From Wallemia ichthyophaga EXF-994 (lineage: Eukaryota; Basidiomycota; Wallemiomycetes; Wallemiales; Wallemiaceae), in contig NW_008806285.1 of assembly GCF_000400465.1 (NCBI RefSeq), positions 62,001-126,000 on the forward strand: 64,000 nucleotides of DNA, in the 5' to 3' direction. Position 1 is the first letter of the stretch. The number at the start of each line of letters is the position of its first letter. The position numbers were made by a program, and so were the translations under genes. Shown piece by piece: positions 42,814 through 55,972 of this stretch. The notes under the pieces are model-generated. The model was not told the origin of the DNA. It was given only the letters and a program-made list of their open reading frames with translations, and did no database searches.

Positions 42814-43806
42814 CTACTCCATCTCCTCAACCATCTTGGGTGCCTCTGCTTGGCCTACTTGTAGCTCGACATTGTCCAAAAAGTCATTGGCCACGAGGAA
42901 GCGTATCGTTTGTGAGAGGTAGCTTACACTCTGCCTAATCTCATCGTTGAACAGCTTCGCCATGAGATTTGGCTGCTCGAATTGATTTTTGTGCTTTGGT
43001 TTGCTGTCTGTGTGGTTTTTATGAAGGCGTGGCTGTGAGAGGAGATGGGAAGGCTTTGGTGGATGGGATGGAGGGATCTTTGAGGAGACACTTTCTGGTG
43101 CATCGTCAGCATCGTCAGCATCATTGGTAGCACCGTCGTTGTCGTCAGCCTCCTCTATGACACGTTTCTTTGGTATTTGAGACGGTTGAAATGCTTGAGA
43201 TGCTTTGTGATTAGAGCTCCCCTTCAAGCTACCACCGAACTTTGGATGTAGTGGTAGCTCTCCGCGCGCCTTTTTATCCTCCCGGACGCGTTCCTTCTCA
43301 GCGAGATTTGCTGCAGAAGGAAACCTACTCTTACGCTCAGCAATCCAGTCATTTATAGCCTCTGGAGTATCGAGCATGATATTTGTACCTTCGACGGGCA
43401 CGATAGGCTTCGCAGGCTTCGAAGCTCTCTTACGCTCCTCGTTCTCGAGGAAGCCGGGTGGATAAATGAGGTGTCTGTCCATCATGTGTAACTCTACTTG
43501 TTTCTTTGTACCCGAATGGGTACATTGGGTGCAGTGGTGTTGTTGCGGCTGTTGTGCTTGTGGCTGCTGCCGCTGCTTCTTTGGCTTGGACTGTCTACTT
43601 TGTCTACTTGGGCCAGCGTTTGCACCGGAAGCAGAAGGATAGAACTGCTGATTGTTCATGTAGCTGTAGTATCCAGCGTTGTATCCGCCGACGCTGGCTG
43701 TGTGTTGTGCGTGCTGTGCGTTTGCCTGCGCCTGAGCCTGCGCTTGCTGCTGCAAAAACCACCACTGATAATATGCGTTATAATATTCCTCGGAATTGGT
43801 GTCCAT
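42814..43806 (-). CDS. NUFIP1/Rsa1-like box C/D snoRNP assembly protein
   Basis: A 330-residue single-exon protein. Low-complexity Gln/Ala/Tyr-rich N-terminus (QAQAQAQANAQ), then a Cys/His element CTQCTHSGTKK...HMMDRH resembling a C2H2 finger, then the NUFIP1 core: LDTPEAINDWIAERKSRFPS at about residues 145-165. A long acidic linker (ADDNDGATNDADDADD) precedes a helical C-terminus with MAKLFNDEIRQ and SYLSQTIRFLVAND. The core motif matches NUFIP1/Rsa1, which with Hit1 and R2TP builds box C/D snoRNPs. Its start is 65 bp from the divergent ELP1 start. Confidence 0.75.
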   Translation of the reverse strand: MDTNSEEYYNAYYQWWFLQQQAQAQAQANAQHAQHTASVGGYNAGYYSYMNNQQFYPSASGANAGPSRQSRQSKPKKQRQQPQAQQPQQHHCTQCTHSGTKKQVELHMMDRHLIYPPGFLENEERKRASKPAKPIVPVEGTNIMLDTPEAINDWIAERKSRFPSAANLAEKERVREDKKARGELPLHPKFGGSLKGSSNHKASQAFQPSQIPKKRVIEEADDNDGATNDADDADDAPESVSSKIPPSHPPKPSHLLSQPRLHKNHTDSKPKHKNQFEQPNLMAKLFNDEIRQSVSYLSQTIRFLVANDFLDNVELQVGQAEAPKMVEEME

Positions 43807-43871
43807 TTGATTTACTTAAACTTGTTCAAGGATACCGCCATCATCTCAAGCACAAATATTTAAATTCAAAG

Positions 43872-46800
43872 ATGAGATCTCTAACGCAGTTCTCGGAATA
43901 TTCAAACCACTCAAATCACCACAATCCACTGCGCCAGATTTCTTACTGCCCAGATTTGGATGTTACATTCGGGTGCTGTGAGAAGAAGGCGGAATTCACG
44001 CTGATTGGTTGGAGCGATTTGGGTGTTTGCAAGGTGTGTATCCGTTGTCCCATCTTTTCCCCCGCTCAGCCATCTCCCAGCATCTCGCAACCATCTCCCA
44101 TAGTCCATCTCCGACTCCGACCACCACCGACTCCCAGCTTATCTCGCTCGCTTATCTCCCGGATGCCCAATCCGTCTGCATTCTATCTCGGTCTGGTGAT
44201 ATCTCGCTGATCCGATTGGCTGATTTCGATTTGCACCAAGACTTGGAATATCCCGTCGAACACATTGGCACTGTCGAGCCAGGCATCACAGCAGCAAGCT
44301 ATAGCCCTGACGAAGAGCTTCTCGTCATCGTCACTCTCAACGACGACCTCCTCCTCCTCACCGCGAATGGCTACTTTGATGTCCTCGCAGAGTTGCCGCT
44401 CAGATCCAGCGACTTTGGCCAAGATAAGAATGTGAACGTTGGGTGGGGTTCCAAATCCACGCAATTCCACGGCCGCGCTGGTAAACAAGCCGCGACTCTG
44501 CCAGGTGGTCCATCACTTGTAACATCAGAGCAGACAGAGCACACCGAGCACACCCTCGACTCTCAGCCTAGAGTGTCTTGGAGAGGCGACTCAGCCTTTT
44601 TTGCTGTATCTACCCTCGACCTCCTCGACAAAGAAAGCGGTGATGGGCAGGTAGAAGCGCGCGTGATACGGACCTATAGCCGCGCATCAGCCGAGTTGCA
44701 ATCTACCTCTGAATTCGCTCCTGGGCTACTGCATCCTCTAGCCTGGCGCAAGGGGCCTGGCGCTCCGACGATGGCGTCCGTGATGCGATATGGACAGTCT
44801 CCAGGCTGTGCCGAGGGCTATGAGCATCTTGATATTGTTTTCTTCGAGCGCAACGGCCTCAGACATGGCGAGTTTACCTTAAAGGGTATCGTGCAGGGTG
44901 CGTTGGAGGGAAAGAAAGATGTGCGCGTCAAGGAACTCGAGTGGTCCTGCGACGGAGTCGTCCTGGCGGTGTGGCTGTCCATCGATAACGAGGATGTCGT
45001 CCAGCTGTATAGCTCTGCCAACTGGTACTGGTATCTCAAGAGCGAGGTGCCTCTCCGCAGCGCTGGAAATACAAACAGTGTACAGGCGCTCTCCTTCTCC
45101 GACGAATCCCCTCTCAACCTTTCCATAATCCTCGCCGATTCCTACAGGAATTTGGAATGGTCATGGACAGTGTACAGCTCGCCCAACGATAGGCACGACC
45201 TCGGTTTGGTGGGAGTGGTTGATGGACATCACACCAAATTCACTCCACTCGGAATCGCCAATGTCCCACCACCTATGTCACTCTATCAGGTGCAAACAAA
45301 CGGCACACCCGTCCACGTGGCATTCGCACACTCGTCACTGGCCTTCCTCCTCCCAGGCGGCAGGGTAGAGGTGTGGCGGTACGAGCCTGCAAATGGCCAC
45401 GCTAGACCTACACACCAGAGCACTCACCAGACAGACGCACATGCGCGCCAGATCGCGTGGGTGGACGAGCACACGCTCGCTGTCGCCGGCGGTGAGCTGG
45501 GCGTGGTGGATGTGAGTGTGGATTCGAAGGAGGGTGTTTACACACGCACTAGTGTGCACAGCGAGGCAGTACCATTGCATCGGTCCCTACTCGTGCCTGG
45601 CCTGTCTGACACTGCTCTTTTGCAGGATGCAAATGCGCGTCTGCACACCCTTACCCTCACCCCCACCCCTACTCTCGCGGAACTAGATGTGGAGCTCGGA
45701 GTGTTCTGCCCGCACGTCAGCTACCACGGCGGCACAGAGCGCGTCGTCGCGCTATCCCCCACGGGCAAACTGTCTATGGGAAGTGTAGACGGTGTGCGAA
45801 TGACCCCACTCGCCACTAACGCCCTCTCGTACACACTCACGCCCGATTTCCTTATAGGCACCACGAGTGCGCACAAGGCCATATTCGTCGACTTGCACAG
45901 CGCGAGTGAGGCAGGCGGTGGTGTTGAGGAGAGGAGAGTAGAGAGAGGGTCGCGCGTAGTGTTAGCGTGTCCACGTGCAATGCGGCTCGTGTTGCAGATG
46001 CCTCGTGGCAATCTCGAGACTATCGCTCCGCGTCCGCTAGTCCTTCAGAACGTGCGGCGCGATGTTGAGGCGGGCCGGTATGGCGATGCGTTTGTGGCAT
46101 GTCGGAAACATCGTGTGGATATGAACATCCTCTTCGATTTGCAGCCTTCCCTCTTCTTCGACAGGCTTGCGGCGTTTGTGGACCAGATCAAGCACCAGGA
46201 TCACCTCAATCTCTTCCTGACGGCGTTGCGGGATGAGGACCTCACTCTGACGCAGTATGCGAAGCAGGAGCAGGAGCAGGAAAAGGGAGAAGTGGATGTG
46301 GGCGATAAGAGGTGGGTGGTATATCTTTCTTACATCTTGAAATAGATAGACTGACACAATATTATACAGCACACACGCACCCCACCGCCCTAACAAAGTG
46401 AACGAAATCTGCACGGCAGTGCGAGGAGAGCTGCTCAAGCGGGATTTAGTGGCGTACACGCAGACGATTATGACATCCTACGTCCGCATGACACCGCCAA
46501 ATGTCGAAGCTGCGCTCAATCTGCTGCACGAGCTGCAGAAGCAGAAGGTGAGGCGGGAGGTGGAGATGGAAGTGGAGCTGGGAGATAACTCTGGTGACAG
46601 CGTCCACGATAACTCAGACCTAACCGATCTGGTTGAGGAGGGAGTCAAGTATATAATCTTCCTCGTCGATTCGCGCACCTTATTCGACTGTGCACTTGGC
46701 ATGTATGACTTCGAACTAGTGTTGATGGTGGCGCAGCATTCTCAGCGCGATCCTAAGGAGTATCTTCCCTTCTTGCGCCATCTGCAGGGTATGGGTGAGG

Positions 46801-48047
46801 CTGAGCAGCGGTTCCACATCGATGACCACCTCGGCCGGCACGTGCGTGCAATGGGGCATGTGTACGCGCTATACAGGAGTATGAGCGATACAGACAACGA
46901 GAAAGAGAAAGAAGCGGCATTGTCGACATTCATCACGTACGCACAAGACCACTCGCTTTACAAAGAGGCGCTTTCGCTTAGCAAGGAGGATAGCACAGCG
47001 CATAGGGTGGTGCTGGAGGTATATGGGGACCATCTAACGACGCAAAACGAGTATCGGGATGCAGCCCTCGCGTATCGACTTGCTGACCTGCGCGAGAAGG
47101 CCTTGGGAGCTTATGACCGGGCACACGCGTGGCAGGAGTTGTTTGCGATGATGATGGAGTATGGTAGCACCTCAGACGAGCTCGCCGACGTTGCTTACCG
47201 TATTGCCGAAGATCTCAACCAGCGTCGTCGGTTTAGCGAAGCGGGTCGTGTGCTGTGCGATTATACAGACGATACACGTGCTGCCGCCGATCAGTATATC
47301 AAGGGTGGGGAGTATGCGGAGGCGGTGCGCGTGTGTGTGTTGAAGAAGCACTTGAACCTCATCAACACTTTCATCAAGCCATCTCTCATTAATGCGCACG
47401 AAACGGCCATGGACGAGGCGGAGGAGATGGACGGTCAACTCACCAAACAGATGGAGAGACTGGGCGAGTTGCGTATGGCGAAGAAAGCCCAGCCTGAGGC
47501 TTTCTACATGGAGGAACAGCTCGAGAACAACCCCGCATTGGATAATGTGGATGTGGCTTCGGATGCTACGACGGCAGTGACGCAATTCACGCGTTACACT
47601 CAACGAGCTTCGACATTTGCAAGCAGCGCGATGACGGGAGCTTCCAAGAAGAACAGCAAGAAGAGCAAGAGAAAGGCTGCGATGAAGGAAGCGAGTGGGA
47701 AGAGAGGGACAGTTAACGAGGAGGTGTACATCATGGCAAGTCTAAAGAGATTAGTTGAGCGTGTGGAGGGAGTGCTCAAAGAGGCAGGTGGATTGCTGGG
47801 ATATCTGTTGATTTACGGGTACGTAGAGGAGCACAGAACGCTAAAAGAAAGACTGGGGGATTTGGAGGAGAGGATAGAGGGAGCAGTGGGGGAGACTTGG
47901 AGGGAGAGTGCGGATGACACGGCTATTCCTAACAACATACCAGACACAGAGAGGATGGTGTGGGAGAGAGTGTCTAGCGAGTTGAGTAGAAAGTACACGC
48001 AGCCTAGTAAACCAGAGAATAAGAGAATAAATTGGAGAAGATTGTAA
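43872..48047 (+). CDS. ELP1: Elongator complex subunit 1 (ELP1/IKI3)
   Basis: Scaffold of Elongator, which makes the cm5/mcm5 modifications of wobble uridine in tRNAs. Exons 43872-44033, 44081-46311 and 46370-48047 give 1,356 aa, the usual size. The N-terminal half is two WD40 propellers (e.g. SRSGDISLIRLADFDLHQDL and VSWRGDSAFFAVSTLD). The C-terminal half is TPR-like helices (EALSLSKEDSTAHRVVLEVY, ALAYRLADLREKALGAY). A basic patch near residue 1,225 (KKNSKKSKRK) corresponds to the known tRNA-binding and phospho-regulated region. The intron at 46312-46369 could be misread as a stop at 46343. Confidence 0.93.
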
Positions 48048-48113
48048 ATAATTTTTAGATAGAAATTCACTGGGAATGCACACACTGAGGAAGGGTTAAG
48101 AAGACACCTCACA

Positions 48114-49850
48114 ATGAGCCTGAAAATACCAAAATCACAGGGAATAGACTTGTTTAAGCCAGGTGGCAAGCAGCTTTCTGGAATAGAAGATGCGGTAATT
48201 AGAAATATTCAGGCAGTCAATGAGCTATCAGAGATCGTTAGGACTTCATTTGGACCAAATGGTGGGGAGGTATGGGATATAATATACATAGGCTAATGCT
48301 ATACAGGAAAGAACAAGCTGATAATCAACCACCTCGACAGGCTATTCGTTACAAACGACGCAGCTACGATTGTCGAGGAATTGGAAGTTGTTCACCCAGC
48401 AGCGAAATTAATCGTGATGGCATCTCACCAGCAGGAGCAGGAGGTAATTGTACTGGTACATGACCTATATCACCCTAACACTCCTCAGGTCGGCGATGGA
48501 TCAAACCTGGTACTCATCTTAGCAGGTGAATTACTCAAGAAAGCTGAGAATTTATTGATAATGGGATTGCATCCTTCTGAGATTGTTCAGGGATACGAGT
48601 TGGCTAGAAATAAAGCACTTGAATCCCTCTCAGATCTCTCAAATGGAAACCTGGCTCTCCCACCCACAAAGCAATCCTTAGCAACCTCCATAAAGACTTC
48701 CCTTGGCTCGAAACAATTCGGTAACGAAGACTTCCTCGCTGATTTGGTCTCAGATGCTGTCTCAACCGTCATGCCCAAAGATTTCTCCCAATTCAATATC
48801 GATAACGTTAGAGTCGTTAAGATTATGGGCGGTAACCTCTACGAATCACGCGTTCTTAGAGGTATGGTCTTTGGTAGACAGCCAGAAGGCGTTGCACGCA
48901 ACGCAACCAAAGCAAAGGTCGCCGTTTTCACGTCAGGCATTGACATATCTCAAACCGAGACTAAGGGCACCGTTCTCCTCAAGAACGCTGATGAAATGAT
49001 GAACTTTACAAGAGGCGAAGAGCAACAAATTGAAAAGGTCTTGAAGGAAATCGCTGACTCTGGCGTCAAAGTTGTCGTTGCTGGCTCTCAAGTTGGTGAT
49101 CTCGCCTTACACTACTTGAACAGACTTGATATCGTCGTTATCAAGGTTCTCTCCAAATTTGAGCTCAGAAGACTATGTAGAGTCGTCGGTGCTACCCCAT
49201 TAGCTAGACTTGGCGCTCCTACCGCTGAAGAAGCTGGTTATGTTGATGTTTTGGAAACTACTGAAATCGGTGGGGATAGAGTTACCGTCTTTAGACAGGA
49301 CAATGATCAACTCACTCGCACTTCAACTATCGTCTTGCGTGGTGCTACTGCTAATCACCTCGACGATATTGAGAGGGCTATTGACGATGGTGTCAACATT
49401 ATCAAAACCTTACTCACTAAGGATAACAGATTCATTGCTGGTGCTGGTGGCTCTGAGATGGAATTATCCAAGATCATCGAAGATTTTGGTGATAAAACTC
49501 CCGGCCTCAACCAACACGCTATCAAGAAATTCGCTGAAGCACTCCAGATTGTTCCAATCACCTTGTCTGACAACGCAGGTCTCAACTCAACTGAAATTTT
49601 AGCCAAGCTTCTCTCGGCTCACTCAACAGATAAAGGTAGAGATTTTGGTATTGACATTGATGCTGTATCTGATGAAGGTATAATAAACACACTCCAACAC
49701 GGTATAAAGGACAGTTTGGCTTCCAAGTGGTGGTCAATCAAGTATGCCGTTGAATCTGCTATCGCTGTACTTAGAGTGGACAGTATCATCATGTCGAAAG
49801 CTGCTGGTTTGGCTCCACCTCAACAACAAGGACACTGGGATGATGATTAG
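48114..49850 (+). CDS. CCT8: T-complex protein 1 subunit theta (CCT8)
   Basis: Group II chaperonin subunit folding actin, tubulin and others in the cytosol. Exons 48114-48261, 48307-48443 and 48489-49850 give 548 aa, standard for the family. Splicing builds FGPNGKNKLIINHLDRLFVT, followed by NDAATIVEELEV and the ATP-site motif VGDGSNLV. C-terminal motifs include AGAGGSEMELSKI, KKFAEALQIVPITLSDNAG and the terminal VDSIIMSKAAGLAPP, which is diagnostic for theta. The first intron starts with GTGGGG, a weak donor, but is required for the expected protein. Confidence 0.95.
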
Positions 49851-49902
49851 ATTATCAAAAAGTTTTATTGTGAATTCTTTAATAAATATTGTTTCTTTTA
49901 GT

Positions 49903-51105
49903 CTAAAAAGTACAATAAACCAAAGCGAATGTGAGTGTGGCCATAAGTGTGAAAGGTGATGAAACGTGGAGAGATAACCCGCCGCTGCTTGCCTTGTATG
50001 GCTCAGAAGTTGGATGGAATGATGCTTGTCCGAGTGATGTTGCATTGCCTTCACTCATTGTGTACTTCCAGCTCACATCGTCTGGTCCTACATTGGTTGG
50101 AGAGTCAGCGCACTTGATTGATACCGATTGAATCGTAGCCTTGAATGGACCTGATAGACATTTCATTAGCGAAGCAATCAGTTTGGAGAGTTACCTACCT
50201 TCATCCCAGTGAATAGCTCCACCGCCCCACTCATAGCTTCCCGGTGACACATCCTCAATCCCAGATGGCCAGACTGAAAATTGTAATCTCGAAGGTGAAG
50301 CTGGGTAGTGTGGCACCTTATCCCATCCCATAGTGTCAGCTTTATTGAGTGTTCGCACTACAACACCATCAATCTTCCACTCGAGTTTTTCTTCCGTCCA
50401 ATTTAAACCAAAGTCATGGAACCGCTCATCAGGATGAGGGAAGTCGTGAGTATCGCCCTTGGTGTAATCTGTTTCACCTTGGAAATAGTAATTGGACTGG
50501 CCTTCTCCAGTTTTTGCACCAACAAACTCCCAATCGATCTCATCATGAATGTCAGACATTAAGATCATAGTAGAAATAACGCCCTGGTTTCCTGTAACTT
50601 TCATTCTAGCGTTAAACTCTCCGTAAAGCATGTATCTTGTTGAGCTCAATTTCGTACCCTTATTATCCTCTGTCATTATCATTGTCAACATGTTATCTTC
50701 TCTAGCTATATCTCCTTTGTCGAGAGTGAAATCGTATTCATCTGCTTCTCCATGGTATTCATCTGGATTCTGCATAATACCCTTCCAAGCAAGTCTATCA
50801 AATGCGTTGATATTGAGATTCTTACACATGGGTACGTTCTCGCAAGCGTCTTGAGCAGATACGCGTGGATCACACCCAAAGCGACAGTGTGCATTAGTGT
50901 CACCGCAATGACCAAATTCTGTAGTGCGTTGCAATCAGCTAAAATACGCACAATCACAACACCCCCACTCACCTGAGCAACACGGTATATCAGTTGGACA
51001 GGTCAGACCTGTAGCTGCACTGCAACTACCACCATTGGCTGCTGCCGTCGTTGCTGCGAGTGCAAATAGAGCTCCTAATGAAAATGCGCGTTTAGCGTTG
51101 TACAT
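49903..51105 (-). CDS. GH16 Crh-like chitin-glucan transglycosylase, probably GPI-anchored
   Basis: Cross-links chitin to beta-glucan in the wall. Exons 51105-50973, 50918-50199 and 50150-49903 give 366 aa. A signal peptide is at residues 1-23, followed by a Cys-rich chitin-binding-like segment (CPTDIPCCSEFGHCG). The GH16 active site HDEIDWEFVGA has the ExDxE catalytic pair, and downstream MGWDKVPHYPASP and SVWPSGIEDVSPGSYEWGGG match the Crh/Utr2 family. A Ser-rich stretch leads to a hydrophobic tail (SPFTLMATLTFALVYCTF) that fits a GPI signal. Convergent with CCT8, 52 bp apart. Confidence 0.9.
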
Positions 51106-51736
51106 ATTCCGCTTATGTCTGGTTGAGTTGATTTAATGAGCGTGGATTGTTTTGTTTGTGCAAGTAAACCCTTGATATATAGATATTATTCAAAAGCCTT
51201 TAGTCTGCCGCGTATGAGCCTATATTCATACCGAAGCTAATATTCGTGCACGGGCGTGCCGAGGTCATAGATGAACTGACTGCATTGGGTTGGTCATTAT
51301 TGCATCTCATTCAACTCTTTACTCCTCCTGCTTATGCCCACGGGAGTGATGGTCAATGTCAGGTCAAAGTCGCACAATCTCCACGCAAAGTGTCAAGTAC
51401 AAAGTTCTTTATTAGAATCACAAAATAACATATATTATAATTATAAAGTTTGTTTGTATATTGGGCTACAGAAGTCAACCCTACCGCACAGATTGCAGAC
51501 TGTTACATCTCACAATCCATAAGCAGCGGGTCCGGCTTTTCTCAGCTCATCTTTTATCTCTGACTGGACACATACCGATGCTCAATCAATTTGAGCTCAG
51601 TCGCAATTCTTTTCCTCAAGGGTGGATTTGCCGGTCTAAGTCATTTTTGTTTGAGAAGTAAATGTTGCGAATTTGTAGTACAAGTACACCGAAAAAATTT
51701 AATCCAAGTTCATTATTCCTTGCTTGGAGATCCAGT
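51106..51736. other. Intergenic region, nothing recognised
   Basis: About 630 bases between the Crh-like gene start and the ATG26 stop. No gene I can support is present; the short frames lack homology and a splice context. It holds the promoter of the wall enzyme and probably the ATG26 3' UTR. No repeats or RNA genes were seen. Confidence 0.5.
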
Positions 51737-54700
51737 TCATGATTTCTTACTAAGAAGATCTTTGCCAACTCCCAGCGATCGCTTGCCTATGTTCGAAGCT
51801 AATGAGAGTACGCCCACAGAATCGTGAATCTCGCCATCTGATATATTCTCAGATGTCAGCGTCCAATCGTCATCGTTGTCATCAGTATCGTGATTTTCCA
51901 TGTTACTGTCGTCTTGTATGTCGTCGTGTTCTTTCGCTCTTGCTGTAACCACTGTCTGAGCGTAGTCCATATATCTGTATAAACATTTGATAGCTGTACC
52001 CTGAAGATTTATTAGCTAAAAAAATATACACCCAGGCGATATACCTACTACGCCATCTTCCTTTCTTATCTTCTCACCCACAGTCTTAGCATTCGCGATT
52101 TGCTTCTTGTCCGTGGTTGCATCCTTGAGAGCTTTAGACAGTGTGTCTACTGTAAGCTTGCGAACACTCGCGCCCAGATTCGCAGCCTCGACTCTATCAG
52201 CATTGAAGAACTGGTCACCAAAGAACGGCTTAATGACCGTTGGAAGTCCTGCTCTTAAACTGGCGCCTGTCGTACCACTACCGCCATGGTGTACAGCTGC
52301 ATCTATCAGCGGGAAAAGCTTGGCATGGTCGACTGTATTAATTGAGAAGATACATTTTGGTAGCTGAGGTTCTTCTTTCTTCTTGTCAGTGTGCATTCGA
52401 TCCGACCATCCTTTCGAAAGAATGGCATAGACGCCAGCGTTTTCAATAGCCTCCACTACAATTCTTGTCATCTCGTCCGGATCACTAACAACAATCGAGC
52501 CAAAACCAATATAGACTACCTTCTTACACAGTCTTCGACCTTCATCTACGAACTCGAGCATATCTTGGTGATCCTCCGATTCCAATCCCTTCCTGTTTTC
52601 TTCATTGTTTGTATTGAATGAGTCCATAAACCAGTAACCAGTGACATGGATCCACTCATTCCAATCAAGCGGCTTGGGTACTAGTGTTGGAGAGAAGCAG
52701 TACAAGAATGGAACCTTATGCTGTGCCAATCTTTGCAAATTCGTACCTTTCAGCCCCAGTGTCGATCTTCTCCATCTATTAATTTGTCCGGAGATAGCTC
52801 GCCAAAAGACCTGATCAAATATCGTGTAAGTCATCCAATTGTATGATCCACCCATTCGATGCTCGGGTACAGCGAACGCATGTGGATAAGCTCTTGTTCT
52901 TGTCCATGTCATAGTGAATGCTCTAAAGTATGGTATCTTGAGAGCTTCAGCTATGTGTATTCCAGCCATAGCTGACGGTGACTCAATCAGTACGTCTGTC
53001 TCCTGACAAGCCTCCCATGATCGTCTCAGTAGCTCGTCAAGCCAGTTTCTGAACTTGGATAGACCTTCCTTTAAAAATGCCAGCGTAAATGTACCATTCT
53101 CAACACAGATTTGCATAAGCTCGGCAGGATCTCCACCCACTTCCCTATGCTCAATACCAGATCCTTCGACCCATTCTTTGTATTCTCCATGCGTCGCTAT
53201 TCTGCATTCGTGTCCCTCTTTGATTAGTCCCTTGCACAACGCTATGTACGGTTGCACGTCACCTCTACTACCGATCGTGAGACATGTAATACGGAGCCGC
53301 TTAGTTGGCTGAAACGAGACTACAGATGTTGATGCTGATAAGCCATCTTCATCGGGCACAGGCGCCGTCTGTGATGGGCGTCTGTATGACAGCGAGAGAT
53401 CCTCGATGATTTGAGCTTCTTTAAGACCTTTTGAAGATTGAGTGTGTCGAAGAGCTGGATTCTTTACAAGCCTATCGAGCTGCGTGGAGAGTAGCTTCTC
53501 GCATGCGTCACGACGGTTAGCGGTGGTGAATTCAATGAAGAGTTCCTCGTGACCTGGACGTGATTAAGTATTCTGCTAACAAACGACAAAAGATTACTCA
53601 CGATGTATAATCATGATGAGACCATGGAACGAGAAACGAAGAGGTTTGTGAGGTTGAACAGCTTGTAAATCACTTAATGGTAATATCATCTAAAATATCT
53701 CAGTTTGTCAATTTTACTCCGTATCTGACCCACCTTTGTCTTGCCTAGCATCTGTAATGATCTAAAGCAGAGATAATTGTCCGTGATGTAAACTTTACCA
53801 GGCACAGGATACATTCTAAACAAGGCACAATTGAAATGACCAAGTATCCTTTCCTCGGATAAAGCAAAGAAAGCGTTGAATTTTTGCTGGATATCTTCCT
53901 CGGCTCGAAGCACATCCTCCGTGCCTTCGCTGTGCTCCAAAACAGAGAAATCGCTACCAACATCTTCAAACTCATCATCAGACTCAGCAGAATTACTTCT
54001 AGATCTCGACCTTTGAGCGCTCCTATTCGAAGGTTCTTCATATGTTTCGCATACTCTACTATTGGTTCTCATTAAAGTACCGCTGATAGCTGGATTAGGC
54101 AAAGGTCGCTGAGGTTGTTGGAGCTGTTGGGGCTGTTGAGGTTGTTGACGTTGCTTATTACTATTGCTATTAGCGTCATTGTTATTATTGTTATTTAGAA
54201 ATGGTAAATTCGGTAATTTAGGTAAGATGGTCGATAAGTGTGGGTGTGGAATCATGCGTGGAGCACTGTATACCGCTTTACCAACTTTCAAGCTACCAGA
54301 TTTGATCCATGAAGGAATTTCAGAGGTTAATGACCGACTTCTATCGCGGTTGCGGTTATGTGGCGGATAAGTATGATCGCTCTGTGCGCTAGACGCCGGT
54401 CTCGCTGTCATTTCAGATCCTTCAAGGACCTCTCCTTTCATCTTGGATGGAGATTCTGTCAAAGTCTCATTAGACAATATGCGATGGACATTCTGTCTAT
54501 ACGAATCTAATATCTGACGCAATGTGTTACTGGCAAATTGACTGTCTTTAAAGTGATCAAAGTAGTAGCAATCTGCACCATCCTCGTTATTTATGTAGCT
54601 GACCGCTACGCTATCAGCGAATTCCAGATTAGACGATCTTTCAACGTTGATTATGTGGTCATATGGAACGACAAGCTTGGACTTTGTTAGTGTTGAAGAG

Positions 54701-55922
54701 TGGAACCGCTATACCCACCTTGAATGATCCAGACTCGTTCTGTGATCTAAAGATACCCTTTCTAATCATCTTGACCCACTCATTTCTACCAACCTTGGAA
54801 TCAGCCACGAAGTTAAATTTGCGTTCAGAAGTGACGACAACGAATTCCCTATCACTATTCTTGACAGTGACGCTGCTGATAGCGTACCTGAGCGCTATGT
54901 TGCCGACTGGGAAATAAGGGTCCGTTTCGCTGCCGAACCAGCTCAATACGTCATTTTTCAGGGTAAGCCAGTATCTGATAACACGTCTCGTCCTGAGGGT
55001 GCGTTTACTGATTGGGCCATTTTTAACGAGACTATCCCTCGCAGGTGAGGGGACGTGTGCAAAGAAACACAAGAAGGAGTCTGTTGAATATAAGAAACCT
55101 TCTAGCAGTGGTCTGTAGCTTGATCCGAGGAGAGAGGATCTAAACTCTGCGTGAATTTCCTCTTCACCCTCCAAATTGAAGATCTCTGCCAGCTTCTTTG
55201 ACAATGTTCTGCGTCTCTGTGTGGACTTTTTCTTCAATGACTGTGATTTGCTCTTAAGTGCAGTGTCGTCGGAGCTATCAGAGCTATCAGAATCCTCTTT
55301 TTCAGATTCGTGAGGGGTACCTGTCACAGGTGTGGAAGTAGACGATTCAGCTTCTTGATGTTGTGTGTCGTTATGTACTGTGTTCAGTGAGGAGTAATGG
55401 TCTATTTGACGGAGTTAGACTGATTTTCATTTACAACGCCCGACTTACTTAGCACGCTATTGTTTTGTGCTTTATCCTCGAGTACCTCCTCATCATCATC
55501 GTCATTGCTATCATCATCAGCATGGCGGGCGAATGCCTGTATGACCTGTATGAGGGACTGTGTGCCCAAACGCATCTTTTTGCCATTAGAGATTGCCATA
55601 GTGCCAGTCGCCGTTAACTTACATTAGTATCACCACGCCAGCTTTTAGACGGCGTCAAAAAAGCCGAAGACGTTCCTTGCTGTGCTGAAAGTTCATTTGG
55701 GGAGGCTGTGGTATGTAATTAGCCCAACTTAATTATTCGCAGTATCCACACACTCGTTTGGAAGTATCCCTCGTTCTTGTCCTGCTCGTGGGGAACCTGG
55801 CGATCCTGACATTCCTGGTGATTGTGGCGTTCCTGATCCGTGCTAATGGACTGCGAATTGCTGGTTTCGGCCGTAGGCTGACTCATTTCTGCCGCCCCCT
55901 GCTTTTGCTCAGTTTCAGTCAT
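51737..55922 (-). CDS. ATG26: Sterol 3-beta-glucosyltransferase (ATG26/UGT51)
   Basis: Glucosylates ergosterol at membranes; in some fungi it is needed for pexophagy. Proposed exons: 55922-55754, 55705-55623, 55557-55449, 55401-54719, 54675-53734, 53689-53602, 53553-52049, 52000-51737, giving 1,280 aa. Order: acidic Ser-rich N-terminus, GRAM (about 165-225), PH-like (about 230-335, LKNDVLSWFGSE), a disordered Asn/Gln-rich spacer, second GRAM (about 605-720, FNAFFALSEERILGHF), then the UDP-sugar transferase from about 745 (CLTIGSRGDVQPYIALCKG) with HHGGSGTTGASLRAGLP. A shorter form starting at ATG 55599 is possible; upstream exons are supported by clean phases and family-like FLTPSKSWRGD. Confidence 0.88.
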
Positions 55923-55972
55923 AGTATTGGGGAAACAAGGAAATGGATGGAAAACAAGTAGTTACAAATATG

